From contig JAQGFW010015156.1 in NCBI GenBank assembly GCA_030463445.1, positions 1-27,093 on the forward strand: DNA of 27,093 nucleotides, given 5' to 3'. Below the pieces are notes generated by a model. It worked only from the letters and a program-made list of their open reading frames with translations, searched no databases and was not told where the DNA came from. Shown here one piece after another: positions 16,724-23,848 of this stretch. The position numbers and the translations under genes were made by a program. This DNA is from Euplotes aediculatus (lineage: Eukaryota > Ciliophora > Spirotrichea > Euplotida > Euplotidae). Positions within the stretch are counted from its first letter, which is position 1. Each line of letters opens with the position of its first letter.

Positions 16724-17707
16724 TTAAACCAGGTAAATCTCTTCATTATTAGCGGTTAGTATACTCAGCACCTGCTTGCCTTTGGCTGGTTTAAACAATA
16801 TCAGTTCATCTCCAACTTTCATTTTTTCATACACCACATGATCCACTTTTATACGGCCCTGGGTGGTTAGAATATGGTTGGAAATGGTACCGTTATGTGT
16901 ATATTTCGATTTGTCTTCAATTACCGCCTGTATGGCTTCTTTATAGGCATACTGCTTATTGCTGTTATAGTGCTTTAATGCCTGAATAATTTTCCATGCC
17001 TGGTAGGCGGGAATCAGTACCAGGGGAAACAAAAAACCCAAAAAAAACTGCATCCCATTCCATACCAGTGAAAGGGCAATCAGCAGCGGTGGCAATAGCC
17101 AGAGCAGCCTGCTTTTGACCGTTGCTCTAATTCCTCTTTTTAACGCGATGAAATCTTCCGGACCAAAAGCTGTTTTTTCCAGCTTTGGGTGGATCTGCTT
17201 ACGTTTAGGGGTAAGCGCCACTTGTGTAGGTAGTTCCAACAGTAATGTCAGATTGGATGAAGGCGCTTTTTCCAGCACCACCTGCTGGCCTACCTGAAGT
17301 TTATGATAATTTTCCTGTTCAATCGGGTATTGTACATCGTCTATCGATACATAATAATGGCGGGTTGTACTGCTACGGCTACTGCCAGACCGGTTAGCTG
17401 TAGTTCTGCTGCTATGTACGGTTTGTTTTTTATCGGTTATTATTCCTTCTATCCGGAATTTGTAGCCCCGTCGCAGATCGATAATAAATACCGATAGCAT
17501 ATAGCCAATAATGAAAAAGAAAAACACACTAAAGCCAATCAGAATATAGCGACTTGTAGTATCATGAAAAAAACTGCTGTTATCGAAAAACAGCGAGAAA
17601 AATCCGTAAAATAATCCCGCCGCCAAAAAGGGAAATGCCAGTACTCCAAGCAGGTTTTTCCTTAGTTTTCGGATATCAGTTGCAGTAAGTGGTAATTTTT
17701 CTTTCAT
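16724..17707 (-). CDS. membrane protein with duplicated TM-pair/beta-domain unit
   Basis: A 327-residue protein I cannot name. It shows two similar units. Unit one has a TM pair (about residues 17-40 and 51-76), then a beta-rich stretch (FRIEGIITDKKQTV ... HYYVSIDDVQYPI ... KLQVGQQVVLEKAP). Unit two has a TM pair (about 195-232), then YKEAIQAVIEDKSKYT ... QGRIKVDHVVYEKMKVGDELILFKPA. The VGDELILFKPAKG/VGQQVVLEKAPSS repeat is the clearest sign of internal duplication. The soluble parts loosely resemble DUF3592-type beta domains. A serine/arginine-rich linker (SSRTTANRSGSSRSSTTR) splits the first one. It is the last gene of an operon behind two secreted YD-like proteins (15-nt gap) and may be their membrane anchor or partner. 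Confidence 0.72.
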   Translation of the reverse strand: MKEKLPLTATDIRKLRKNLLGVLAFPFLAAGLFYGFFSLFFDNSSFFHDTTSRYILIGFSVFFFFIIGYMLSVFIIDLRRGYKFRIEGIITDKKQTVHSSRTTANRSGSSRSSTTRHYYVSIDDVQYPIEQENYHKLQVGQQVVLEKAPSSNLTLLLELPTQVALTPKRKQIHPKLEKTAFGPEDFIALKRGIRATVKSRLLWLLPPLLIALSLVWNGMQFFLGFLFPLVLIPAYQAWKIIQALKHYNSNKQYAYKEAIQAVIEDKSKYTHNGTISNHILTTQGRIKVDHVVYEKMKVGDELILFKPAKGKQVLSILTANNEEIYLV

Positions 17708-17722
17708 CAGCTATCCCATCGA

Positions 17723-18631
17723 TTAATTCCGGTATTCTATTTCCCTTCTGATCGTACTGGCCCGTTCCCAGCGGGCAAATTTTACCCGGTAGACTTTACA
17801 TATCGTCCAGTTACCTCTTTCATCGTATTCATATTCGTAGCGCTCGAAGTCTTTTCCATCTTTTACCAGGCTCTCCAATTGCTGATACTGCAGGGTATCT
17901 CCGGAAATTGCCAGCTTCCTCGATTTATATATGTATCGCGTATAAAGTGGTTTTCCTTCATTGATAACATAATGGATCATTTTCTTCTGGTGCTGGTTTA
18001 GCAACAGACTGTCCGTTTGGTCAAACAACAATTTATTGCCGAGATATCGTTTTTTGATGGATTTGTAGGTTCCATCATTGTTCCTGGTATACCAGTGTTT
18101 GGTTTGCCGGTCAATTGTTTTTTGCGGAGTGAAAACAGTTTCCTGTATAAAATCATCATCATTGCCTTCATACTTTACGGTAAACTCATCCGGCTTCGGC
18201 AGATTCATCAGGTATCGCTTCCCGTCAATTTTGGCAACATTAAAAGAACCGTTGGTATACTGCCATTCTTCCAGTGTTTTACGGGTAGTGGGATTGATGA
18301 TGGTGACTGATTTCAGCTGATTCCCGCCCGTATTGGCGTACTTTATCCGTACATCAAAGCTGGCATTGCTGTTGGCAAAATTGACAAACTGATAGTCAGT
18401 AAGCTGATAGGTTCCGTTCCATCCCAAATAGGTTTTGTATACCGGGATTTCGGCTTTTCCATCAAGTGTCAGGTAGTTTGTTGTAACGCTCTTTACCTGC
18501 GAAATATCAACCAGATCCACCTCCTTTTTGAAATCCCAGTCGGGCGGATAATAGGGGATATAGGTTTGCGCCATAACCAATTGGGCAATCACAGAACCAA
18601 TAATAGTTAACAGGTATTTTGCTGTATTCAT
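17723..18631 (-). CDS. secreted protein with YD-repeat-like strands
   Basis: A 302-residue protein with a cleavable signal peptide (MNTAKYLLTIIGSVIAQLVMAQ). The mature protein is rich in short beta hairpins with Y/G/D/N turns. The C-terminal YEYEYDERGNWTICKVYRV resembles RHS/YD repeats, and VKYEGNDDDFIQETVF, RNNDGTYKSIKKRYLGN and YVINEGKPLYTRYIYKSR look like further degenerate units. There is no RHS shell core or toxin domain. It begins 3 nt after the stop of a similar secreted protein and is followed by a membrane protein after 15 nt, so the three form an operon. Such proteins are common and uncharacterised in Bacteroidota. I assign no function. Confidence 0.75.
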   Translation of the reverse strand: MNTAKYLLTIIGSVIAQLVMAQTYIPYYPPDWDFKKEVDLVDISQVKSVTTNYLTLDGKAEIPVYKTYLGWNGTYQLTDYQFVNFANSNASFDVRIKYANTGGNQLKSVTIINPTTRKTLEEWQYTNGSFNVAKIDGKRYLMNLPKPDEFTVKYEGNDDDFIQETVFTPQKTIDRQTKHWYTRNNDGTYKSIKKRYLGNKLLFDQTDSLLLNQHQKKMIHYVINEGKPLYTRYIYKSRKLAISGDTLQYQQLESLVKDGKDFERYEYEYDERGNWTICKVYRVKFARWERASTIRREIEYRN

Positions 18632-18634
18632 CTT

Positions 18635-19573
18635 TTATTTTATAGTTTGGGTTAGATACTCCTGATAAACCTGCTTGCAGAAGCTGATCAATTGTTCATC
18701 ATTTTGGGGTTCATAGGTTTTGTCGCCAATTACCAAAGAGCGGATGGCTACCACCAGTTTAGCAGGGTCTTTGACAGATGTAGTGTAGTCAATTTTGGCA
18801 ATCCAAACATCTTGCTCATATAGGTAGGCTGTATAATGGGTTTTATTCAATAGCTTTTCATCTTGCTCTTTTGCCGGATGATATTCCATTGTTTTGATTG
18901 CATCACCTTTTTCGTTGTAGCTGGTTATCTTCCAAACCTTCGGTTCACTTTCTTTACCTGGCATAGTATGAATGATGGTTTCTGAAATTCTTCCTTCCGG
19001 ATTGTAGCGATAGATTATATCGGAAACCAACTGATCATTGTGATATTTTTTAATCCGGTGTCCCTCTTTTCCACCGTATTCAATTTGTTTGGTTCGCTTT
19101 CCGGATGTGTTGTAGAAGGACTGTCCCCTTAGTTCACCGGTATCATTTCTAAAATCAATAATCTTTTCCAGGCTGCCGGTTTGACTAATTTTATACAGCG
19201 TGGATTTATATGAATTGCTGTCTGTCCGGAAGATGAACCTGGTGTATTCAGTACCTGAACTGGTAGTGCGAATAATTTCCTTTTTGGAAAGTCCTCCTTT
19301 TTCGTAACTGAATTTTTCTTCGATAAATCGGTTGGCGCTTTGGTCTTCCCTGATATGATAGGTCAGCAGCCCATTCTGAAAGTTGTACCTGTCCACCATG
19401 GATTGAGCAGCAAATGATTGCTGGGGGAGGGAAAACACTGCAAAAGTGCGGCTGGCTTTTATGGTGTTTTTGGGGAATTCATAATCTTCAGGGGTGATTT
19501 TTTCCTGGCACAATGCTGTGAAGCTGGAAAAAAGAATAAGAGACAGCGAAATAAATCTAAGAATTCCTTTCAT
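18635..19573 (-). CDS. secreted protein with YD-repeat-like strands, first of operon
   Basis: A 312-residue exported protein. ATG 19573 is chosen because it opens a typical signal peptide (MKGILRFISLSLILFSSFTALCQ); ATG 19582 is also possible, and the upstream codons run into the palindrome region. The mature part repeats hairpins such as FSYEKGGLSKKEII, IIYRYNPEGRISETII and TSYNEKGDAIKTMEY, a loose RHS/YD-like pattern shared with the next gene. It has no catalytic motif that I recognise. It is the first of a three-gene operon, and a 20-bp palindromic element lies 49 bp upstream of its ATG. The same element recurs at the promoter of the neighbouring units. Confidence 0.75.
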   Translation of the reverse strand: MKGILRFISLSLILFSSFTALCQEKITPEDYEFPKNTIKASRTFAVFSLPQQSFAAQSMVDRYNFQNGLLTYHIREDQSANRFIEEKFSYEKGGLSKKEIIRTTSSGTEYTRFIFRTDSNSYKSTLYKISQTGSLEKIIDFRNDTGELRGQSFYNTSGKRTKQIEYGGKEGHRIKKYHNDQLVSDIIYRYNPEGRISETIIHTMPGKESEPKVWKITSYNEKGDAIKTMEYHPAKEQDEKLLNKTHYTAYLYEQDVWIAKIDYTTSVKDPAKLVVAIRSLVIGDKTYEPQNDEQLISFCKQVYQEYLTQTIK

Positions 19574-19622
19574 TCGATTCATTGGATTTGTAGCAAAGAA
19601 AGCTTGTAAATAAAGGGATTTC

Positions 19623-19642
19623 AATAGGGCAAATGCCCTATT
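19623..19642. promoter_or_regulatory. shared palindromic element, copy 1
   Basis: Arms AATAGGGC and GCCCTATT around AAAT form a 20-bp inverted repeat. It lies upstream of the secreted-protein operon and ends 1 bp before the stop of the 196-residue membrane protein gene. The first 19 bases recur exactly at 20270-20288. On the minus strand the centre reads TTTG and could double as a -33 element. Confidence 0.6.
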
Positions 19643-20233
19643 TTAGGTGTAGCGGGCGGAGCCGCCAGGTTTCAGGTACTGCATTCCTAACTTTAATAAA
19701 AGAAAAGGCAATGCAGTAAGTGCAGAACCCCATCGGTTTTCAGGGGTGAAAATAGCCGGATACTTTTTCACTACAAAGAACATCAATACGCCTCCAATGA
19801 TAATGGAAATATGAAGCACGATTGTATTGGGATTAAATGCTCCGAAATAGAGCTGGACCGGTTGACTGGTTTTATGCAGGTATATTCTTTCAAGTACAAC
19901 ATAGAGCAGGTTGATATTGAAGAACCAGTTCTGAAAAACCAAAACACCCATATTGGCTGTTATCATTTCCGTATGTGAGGGTGCCATTATAAAACCAAAG
20001 AAAACCACAATAAATATCCAGTAAATACCCATCAGTAACAAGCTTCCCATAAATTCGGAAGGATTCTCTTTTTCATAGATGGCATTCCTGTTTTTTTTAT
20101 ACACTAGCCTGTCAACAACCGAGCGGATCAGCTCATTCCACCAGAAGAAATAGATCAGGTAAAAAACAGTGGTTTGTCCATTTAGGATGGATAGGAGGGT
20201 CAGTACCGCAAACAGTAATAGTGATTGTTTCAT
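19643..20233 (-). CDS. multi-pass membrane protein of unknown function
   Basis: A 196-residue, strongly hydrophobic protein with about five to six transmembrane segments. Notable stretches are VFYLIYFFWWNELIRSVVDRLV near the N-terminus, a basic loop (YKKNRNAIYEKENPSEF), GIYWIFIVVFFGFIMAP, and a late helix HISIIIGGVLMFFVVKKYP. I do not recognise the family with confidence; there is a weak feel of DUF6498-like proteins. It lies between the two copies of the TAGGGC palindrome. The 5' copy is shared with the divergent glycosyltransferase, and the other copy lies directly past its stop. It is probably expressed with those neighbours. Confidence 0.7.
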   Translation of the reverse strand: MKQSLLLFAVLTLLSILNGQTTVFYLIYFFWWNELIRSVVDRLVYKKNRNAIYEKENPSEFMGSLLLMGIYWIFIVVFFGFIMAPSHTEMITANMGVLVFQNWFFNINLLYVVLERIYLHKTSQPVQLYFGAFNPNTIVLHISIIIGGVLMFFVVKKYPAIFTPENRWGSALTALPFLLLKLGMQYLKPGGSARYT

Positions 20234-20269
20234 GGCTCTGCAATACTATTCACAATTGGCAGGTATTTA

Positions 20270-20288
20270 AATAGGGCAAATGCCCTAT
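20270..20288. promoter_or_regulatory. shared palindromic element, copy 2
   Basis: AATAGGGCAAATGCCCTAT is identical to copy 1 over 19 bases, including the asymmetric AAAT centre. It lies in the 83-bp region between the divergent membrane-protein and glycosyltransferase genes. On the plus strand its end overlaps TATATTTC (20286-20293), a near match to the -7 element of the glycosyltransferase gene. An operator for both directions is the natural reading. Confidence 0.62.
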
Positions 20289-20316
20289 ATTTCCGGGAAA
20301 TTGATCTGTTAACACG

Positions 20317-21570
20317 ATGAAAGTATTGCTCCTGTCTGTAGGAACCAGAGGGGATATAGAACCCTTTCTGGCCATTGGGGAACTCTTGTCAAAAGCTGGA
20401 CATGAGCTTGTTTATGGATTGCCTGAGCAATACTGTTCCTTGCTGCCGGCCGCCACTAAAAAACATGCTTTCACCCACCGGTTTTTGCAGCTAATCGAAG
20501 GCGCAGATGGAAGGCTGGTTATGGGAGGCAGTATGGGGTGGAATAAGATAAAAGCCATCCTGCGTCTCTACAAGGAAGGAATGCTTGTGAATAAATTACT
20601 CGTGCAGGAGCAATTTGATATGGTGCAGGCCGAAAATCCCGATCTGATACTATACAATGGAAAATGCAATTATCCGCTGATATGGCAATTGACTACTGGA
20701 AAAAAAGCTGTTCTGATAAGTCCCATTCCGTATTTCATACATTATGTGAAAGGAGTCGGTCATACCGGGTTTAGTTTTTATTTTGGGGAGTTCATCAATA
20801 AGCTCACCTATCGGGTAGCCAATTTTGGGCTCGTAAAAACAATCTATGACGCACAGAAAATCCTGCCCTTAACTGGTTCAAAACATTCCAAAGCAACGAT
20901 AAAGGAAAATTTACTATCCAATAAATTATTGTACACCGTATCTCCCTCTTTGTTTAAAAAGCCGTTGGATTGGCATTCTGAAGTGCAAGTTGTTGGATAT
21001 CATGAAAGGGACAGAAAATCAGATTGGGTGCCAGATGACAGGATCCTGAAATTTATAGAAAACCATGACAAAATAGTTCTCCTGACTTTTGGCAGCATGA
21101 TCAATTTGAATCCGGAAAAAACTACCCAAACGATCCTTCAGGTGCTTGTTGAGTTGAAAATTCCAGCAATTATAAATCTGGCTGCCGGAGGACTTGTTTG
21201 CCTGAAGGAATTCCAAGACAATGAATTCTTCTGTTTTACCAGACAAATTCCCTACGATTGGGTATTGGAGAAGTGTTATGGGGTCATACATCACGGGGGT
21301 TCCGGTACAACCCATAGCAGTATAAAAAACGGTTGTGTTTCATTAATACTGCCCCATATATTTGATCAATTCGGATGGAATCAGCTAATTGCCAACAACA
21401 GCATAGGTCCTAAAGGAATAGCCATAAACAAAATCACTGTGCAAAAGCTTCTGCCACTTGTTAAAGATTTAATGGAAAACGAGCAGTATAAAAAGAGGGC
21501 AAAAGAGCTTTCAGAAACTATGAAGCAGGAAAATTTTGAACAACTGCTCTATGATTCCATAATGAACTGA
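20317..21570 (+). CDS. GT1-type UDP-glycosyltransferase (GT-B fold)
   Basis: A 417-residue glycosyltransferase of the UGT/sterol-glucosyltransferase-like GT1 group. The N-terminal domain opens with the typical MKVLLLSVGTRGDIEPFLAIG, with GHEL after helix 1. The C-terminal nucleotide-sugar domain has LLTFGSMINL, RQIPYDWVLEKC and the donor-binding HHGGSGTTHSSIKNG, then PHIFDQFGWNQLI, the usual acidic/glutamine donor contacts. There is no signal peptide or membrane span, so it should act in the cytosol or at the membrane surface, adding a sugar to a lipid or small molecule. It diverges from the 196-residue membrane protein gene, with the TAGGGC palindrome between them. The acceptor is unknown. 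Confidence 0.92.
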   Translation: MKVLLLSVGTRGDIEPFLAIGELLSKAGHELVYGLPEQYCSLLPAATKKHAFTHRFLQLIEGADGRLVMGGSMGWNKIKAILRLYKEGMLVNKLLVQEQFDMVQAENPDLILYNGKCNYPLIWQLTTGKKAVLISPIPYFIHYVKGVGHTGFSFYFGEFINKLTYRVANFGLVKTIYDAQKILPLTGSKHSKATIKENLLSNKLLYTVSPSLFKKPLDWHSEVQVVGYHERDRKSDWVPDDRILKFIENHDKIVLLTFGSMINLNPEKTTQTILQVLVELKIPAIINLAAGGLVCLKEFQDNEFFCFTRQIPYDWVLEKCYGVIHHGGSGTTHSSIKNGCVSLILPHIFDQFGWNQLIANNSIGPKGIAINKITVQKLLPLVKDLMENEQYKKRAKELSETMKQENFEQLLYDSIMN

Positions 21571-21593
21571 AAAATCTGATGTAATATTCAGGG

Positions 21594-21878
21594 TTAATGT
21601 TTAAGGACATCTTGAATATCTTCTAATTTCTTAAACATACTGTTCGCAAACGGACAAAGTGGTATGATTTTTATGTTTTTGACTCTCGCCATAGTTACTA
21701 TTTTGTAGAGCAATTCTTTTCCAACACCTCGTCCTTCAAAAGCGGGTTCAACCTCGGTGTGATCTATAATAATCAATTCTGGTCCGGCTATGCTAAAGGT
21801 CATCATTCCGGCACGTTTACCATTTTCCCGGGCCATGGCAAATCCCTTGGTTTCCTCTTCTTTGAGAATAATTTCCAT
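21594..21878 (-). CDS. small GNAT family N-acetyltransferase
   Basis: A 94-residue protein of the short GNAT type (YjdJ, COG2388). The acetyl-CoA loop is VEPAFEGRGVGKELL, and the closing strand IKIIPLCPFANSMFKK is typical of this subfamily. It is shorter than classical GNATs, as expected for the group, so it is not truncated. It converges with the glycosyltransferase (23-bp gap) and diverges from the STM3941-like gene. Its substrate is not known. Confidence 0.9.
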   Translation of the reverse strand: MEIILKEEETKGFAMARENGKRAGMMTFSIAGPELIIIDHTEVEPAFEGRGVGKELLYKIVTMARVKNIKIIPLCPFANSMFKKLEDIQDVLKH

Positions 21879-21992
21879 TTTTTAATACTTTACTGTAAAT
21901 GATGTAATTTATGCAATTAAAACCTATACATGGCGGTACCGGTTTTGATCACCCGCCTCGCCTTATTATAGAGCAAATAATAATTTGATTAT

Positions 21993-22526
21993 ATGGCTGA
22001 AAAAATAGAAATCCCTCTGAGTAAAAAGAAACTGATTCTGCTGCTGGTTGGTTCCCTTGTTTTTGTAACTGCTGGAATATGGTTCCTGGTGAATCCACCG
22101 AAAATCAATAATCCGCTCTTTGGAAATCCCACCTTTATTCTGATTATTAGCATTGCGGCTATTTTGTTTTTTGGACTGATGGCCTTTTTTATTGCCAGAA
22201 AGTTGCCAGAAAACAAACCCGGACTAATTATCGACCAGGAAGGACTGATTGATAATACAAGTGCGCTTTCACCCGGACAGATACCATGGAGTGATATTGT
22301 AAACATTTCCGTTATTGAAATCAACCGGCAAAAACTGATTCTGCTGGATGTTAAGAACCCGCAGGATTATATAGATCGTCAGTCAAATGGGTTCAAAAAG
22401 AAATTAATGCAGATCAATCACAACTCTTATGGAACGCCAATAAGTATATCTGCCAATTCCCTCGAAATTGAATTTAATGAGTTGGTTAAGCTGCTGAATA
22501 ATCGTTTAATCGCAATCAAGGGGTGA
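21993..22526 (+). CDS. STM3941 family membrane protein
   Basis: A 177-residue protein with two N-terminal transmembrane helices (about residues 13-33 and 46-69), separated by a short loop (NPPKINNPLFGNP). A soluble PH-like or beta domain follows (about 75-170): GLIIDQEGLIDNTSALSPGQIPWSDIVNISV, LDVKNPQDYI and PISISANSLEIEFNELVKLLN. The pattern matches proteins annotated as STM3941 family, which have no established role. Its stop overlaps by 11 bp the stop of the convergent amidohydrolase gene at 22516. The N-terminal SKKKLILLL is basic-to-hydrophobic, suggesting an anchor and not a cleaved signal. Confidence 0.82.
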   Translation: MAEKIEIPLSKKKLILLLVGSLVFVTAGIWFLVNPPKINNPLFGNPTFILIISIAAILFFGLMAFFIARKLPENKPGLIIDQEGLIDNTSALSPGQIPWSDIVNISVIEINRQKLILLDVKNPQDYIDRQSNGFKKKLMQINHNSYGTPISISANSLEIEFNELVKLLNNRLIAIKG

Positions 22527-23847
22527 GCTTATTCTTATAAATAATTCCATCTTTCATAATCAACAGGAATTTACGATCCGGGTCAGCGATAAGTTGGATA
22601 TTCTCCAGGGGATTGCCATCCACCAGGATTATATCCGCATAAGCGCCTTCTTCAATTACACCGAGTTTATTGGGATAAGGGTTGCGGGGACCACTCAGGG
22701 CTAGCAGTTCTGCATTGTCAGCAGTTGCCATTCGAAGTGCTTCATAAGGCGAGTACCAACGAACCATTTTAGCTAATTGAGCTCCCTGGCGAGTGGCGAG
22801 TTTAGGGTCAAAGAGACAGTCGGTTCCAAAGGCTGTTTTTATTTTGTATTTTTTTGCCAGCGCATAGGCATTGTCAGTTCCCTTTACCATAGTTAGTTGT
22901 TTCTTGCGCGCATCTGAACCTTCCGGGAAAGGGATGGCATCTTCATCATCCAGAAAGGGCTGGAGGCTCCACCAAATACCTTTTTCAGCCATCAGGCGGA
23001 CAGTTGGTTCATCGGCCAGTTGTCCGTGTTCAATACATTTTACACCGGCAGCTATAGCAGCCTGCATTGCCGCAGGCGTATAGGCATGAACAGTAACATA
23101 GGTATTCCAGTTGGTCGCCGCACTCACTGCAGCTTTTAACTCCGCTTCTGTGTATTGATTCACATCTAGTGGATCATAATTGGATGAAACACCTCCACCA
23201 GCCATCACTTTAATTTGCGAAGCTCCCTGTCGAAGTAATTCCCTGGTACGCAATAATACCTGGTCTGCACCATCAGCTATAATCGTCATTCCGGATCTTT
23301 CGAGGTAGGATAATTGTCCGGGTACCCTTGGCACATCGGTATAGGCTCCAAAATCTCCATGGCCACCTGTTTGGGAAATAGTAGCGCCACTGGGATAAAT
23401 CCTCGGTCCTTTCACCAGTCCTTCATCAATCGCCCGCTTCAGGCCAAAGGCAGGTCCGCCTGCATCCCGAACAGAAGTAAATCCACGCATCAATTGTTTC
23501 TCTGCAGAAGCGGCTGCAAACAGATTCAGGTAACCAATTTCGCTGTTCAGTCCAACCTGCAGCGGGATGGCATCCATCATGGTATGTGCATGCGCGTCAA
23601 TTAATCCCGGCATTAGAAATTTTCCTTTACCATCAATAATAGTTGTATTGGCGCTTTTATTTACCGGAATGGGCTTGTCTGAAATTTTAGTGATCAGGTT
23701 GCCAGTAATCAGCACATTGCCCAGGCTGGTTTTGTTTTCCTTTCCAGTAAAGATTTGGACATTGGTGATCAGAATTGATTTCTGTGCCAAGGTAGTTAGC
23801 GTCAGCACCAGGAGGGCACTGAGTAACCAGCATTTTTTTGACTGCAT
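22516..23847 (-). CDS. secreted metal-dependent amidohydrolase (imidazolonepropionase/prolidase-like)
   Basis: A 443-residue member of the amidohydrolase superfamily with a signal peptide (MQSKKCWLLSALLVLTLTTLAQ). Metal ligands are His86 and His88 in GLIDAHAH, a lysine in QIKVMAGGG that would be carboxylated, histidines in YVTVHAYTP and KCIEHGQ, and the aspartate in TAFGTDC. Its close relatives in this branch hydrolyse Xaa-Pro or Xaa-Arg dipeptides or imidazolone rings. It starts 1 nt after the stop of a second amidohydrolase, so the two are co-transcribed. It is probably periplasmic, and the true substrate cannot be read from the sequence. Confidence 0.9.
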   Translation of the reverse strand: MQSKKCWLLSALLVLTLTTLAQKSILITNVQIFTGKENKTSLGNVLITGNLITKISDKPIPVNKSANTTIIDGKGKFLMPGLIDAHAHTMMDAIPLQVGLNSEIGYLNLFAAASAEKQLMRGFTSVRDAGGPAFGLKRAIDEGLVKGPRIYPSGATISQTGGHGDFGAYTDVPRVPGQLSYLERSGMTIIADGADQVLLRTRELLRQGASQIKVMAGGGVSSNYDPLDVNQYTEAELKAAVSAATNWNTYVTVHAYTPAAMQAAIAAGVKCIEHGQLADEPTVRLMAEKGIWWSLQPFLDDEDAIPFPEGSDARKKQLTMVKGTDNAYALAKKYKIKTAFGTDCLFDPKLATRQGAQLAKMVRWYSPYEALRMATADNAELLALSGPRNPYPNKLGVIEEGAYADIILVDGNPLENIQLIADPDRKFLLIMKDGIIYKNKLTP

Positions 23848-23848
23848 A

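Noticed and set aside
21931-21960. GC-rich GGCGG...CCGCC arms between the GNAT and STM3941-like genes
   Set aside because: Five-base arms with a long loop can arise by chance, and they match no promoter or operator pattern in the window.
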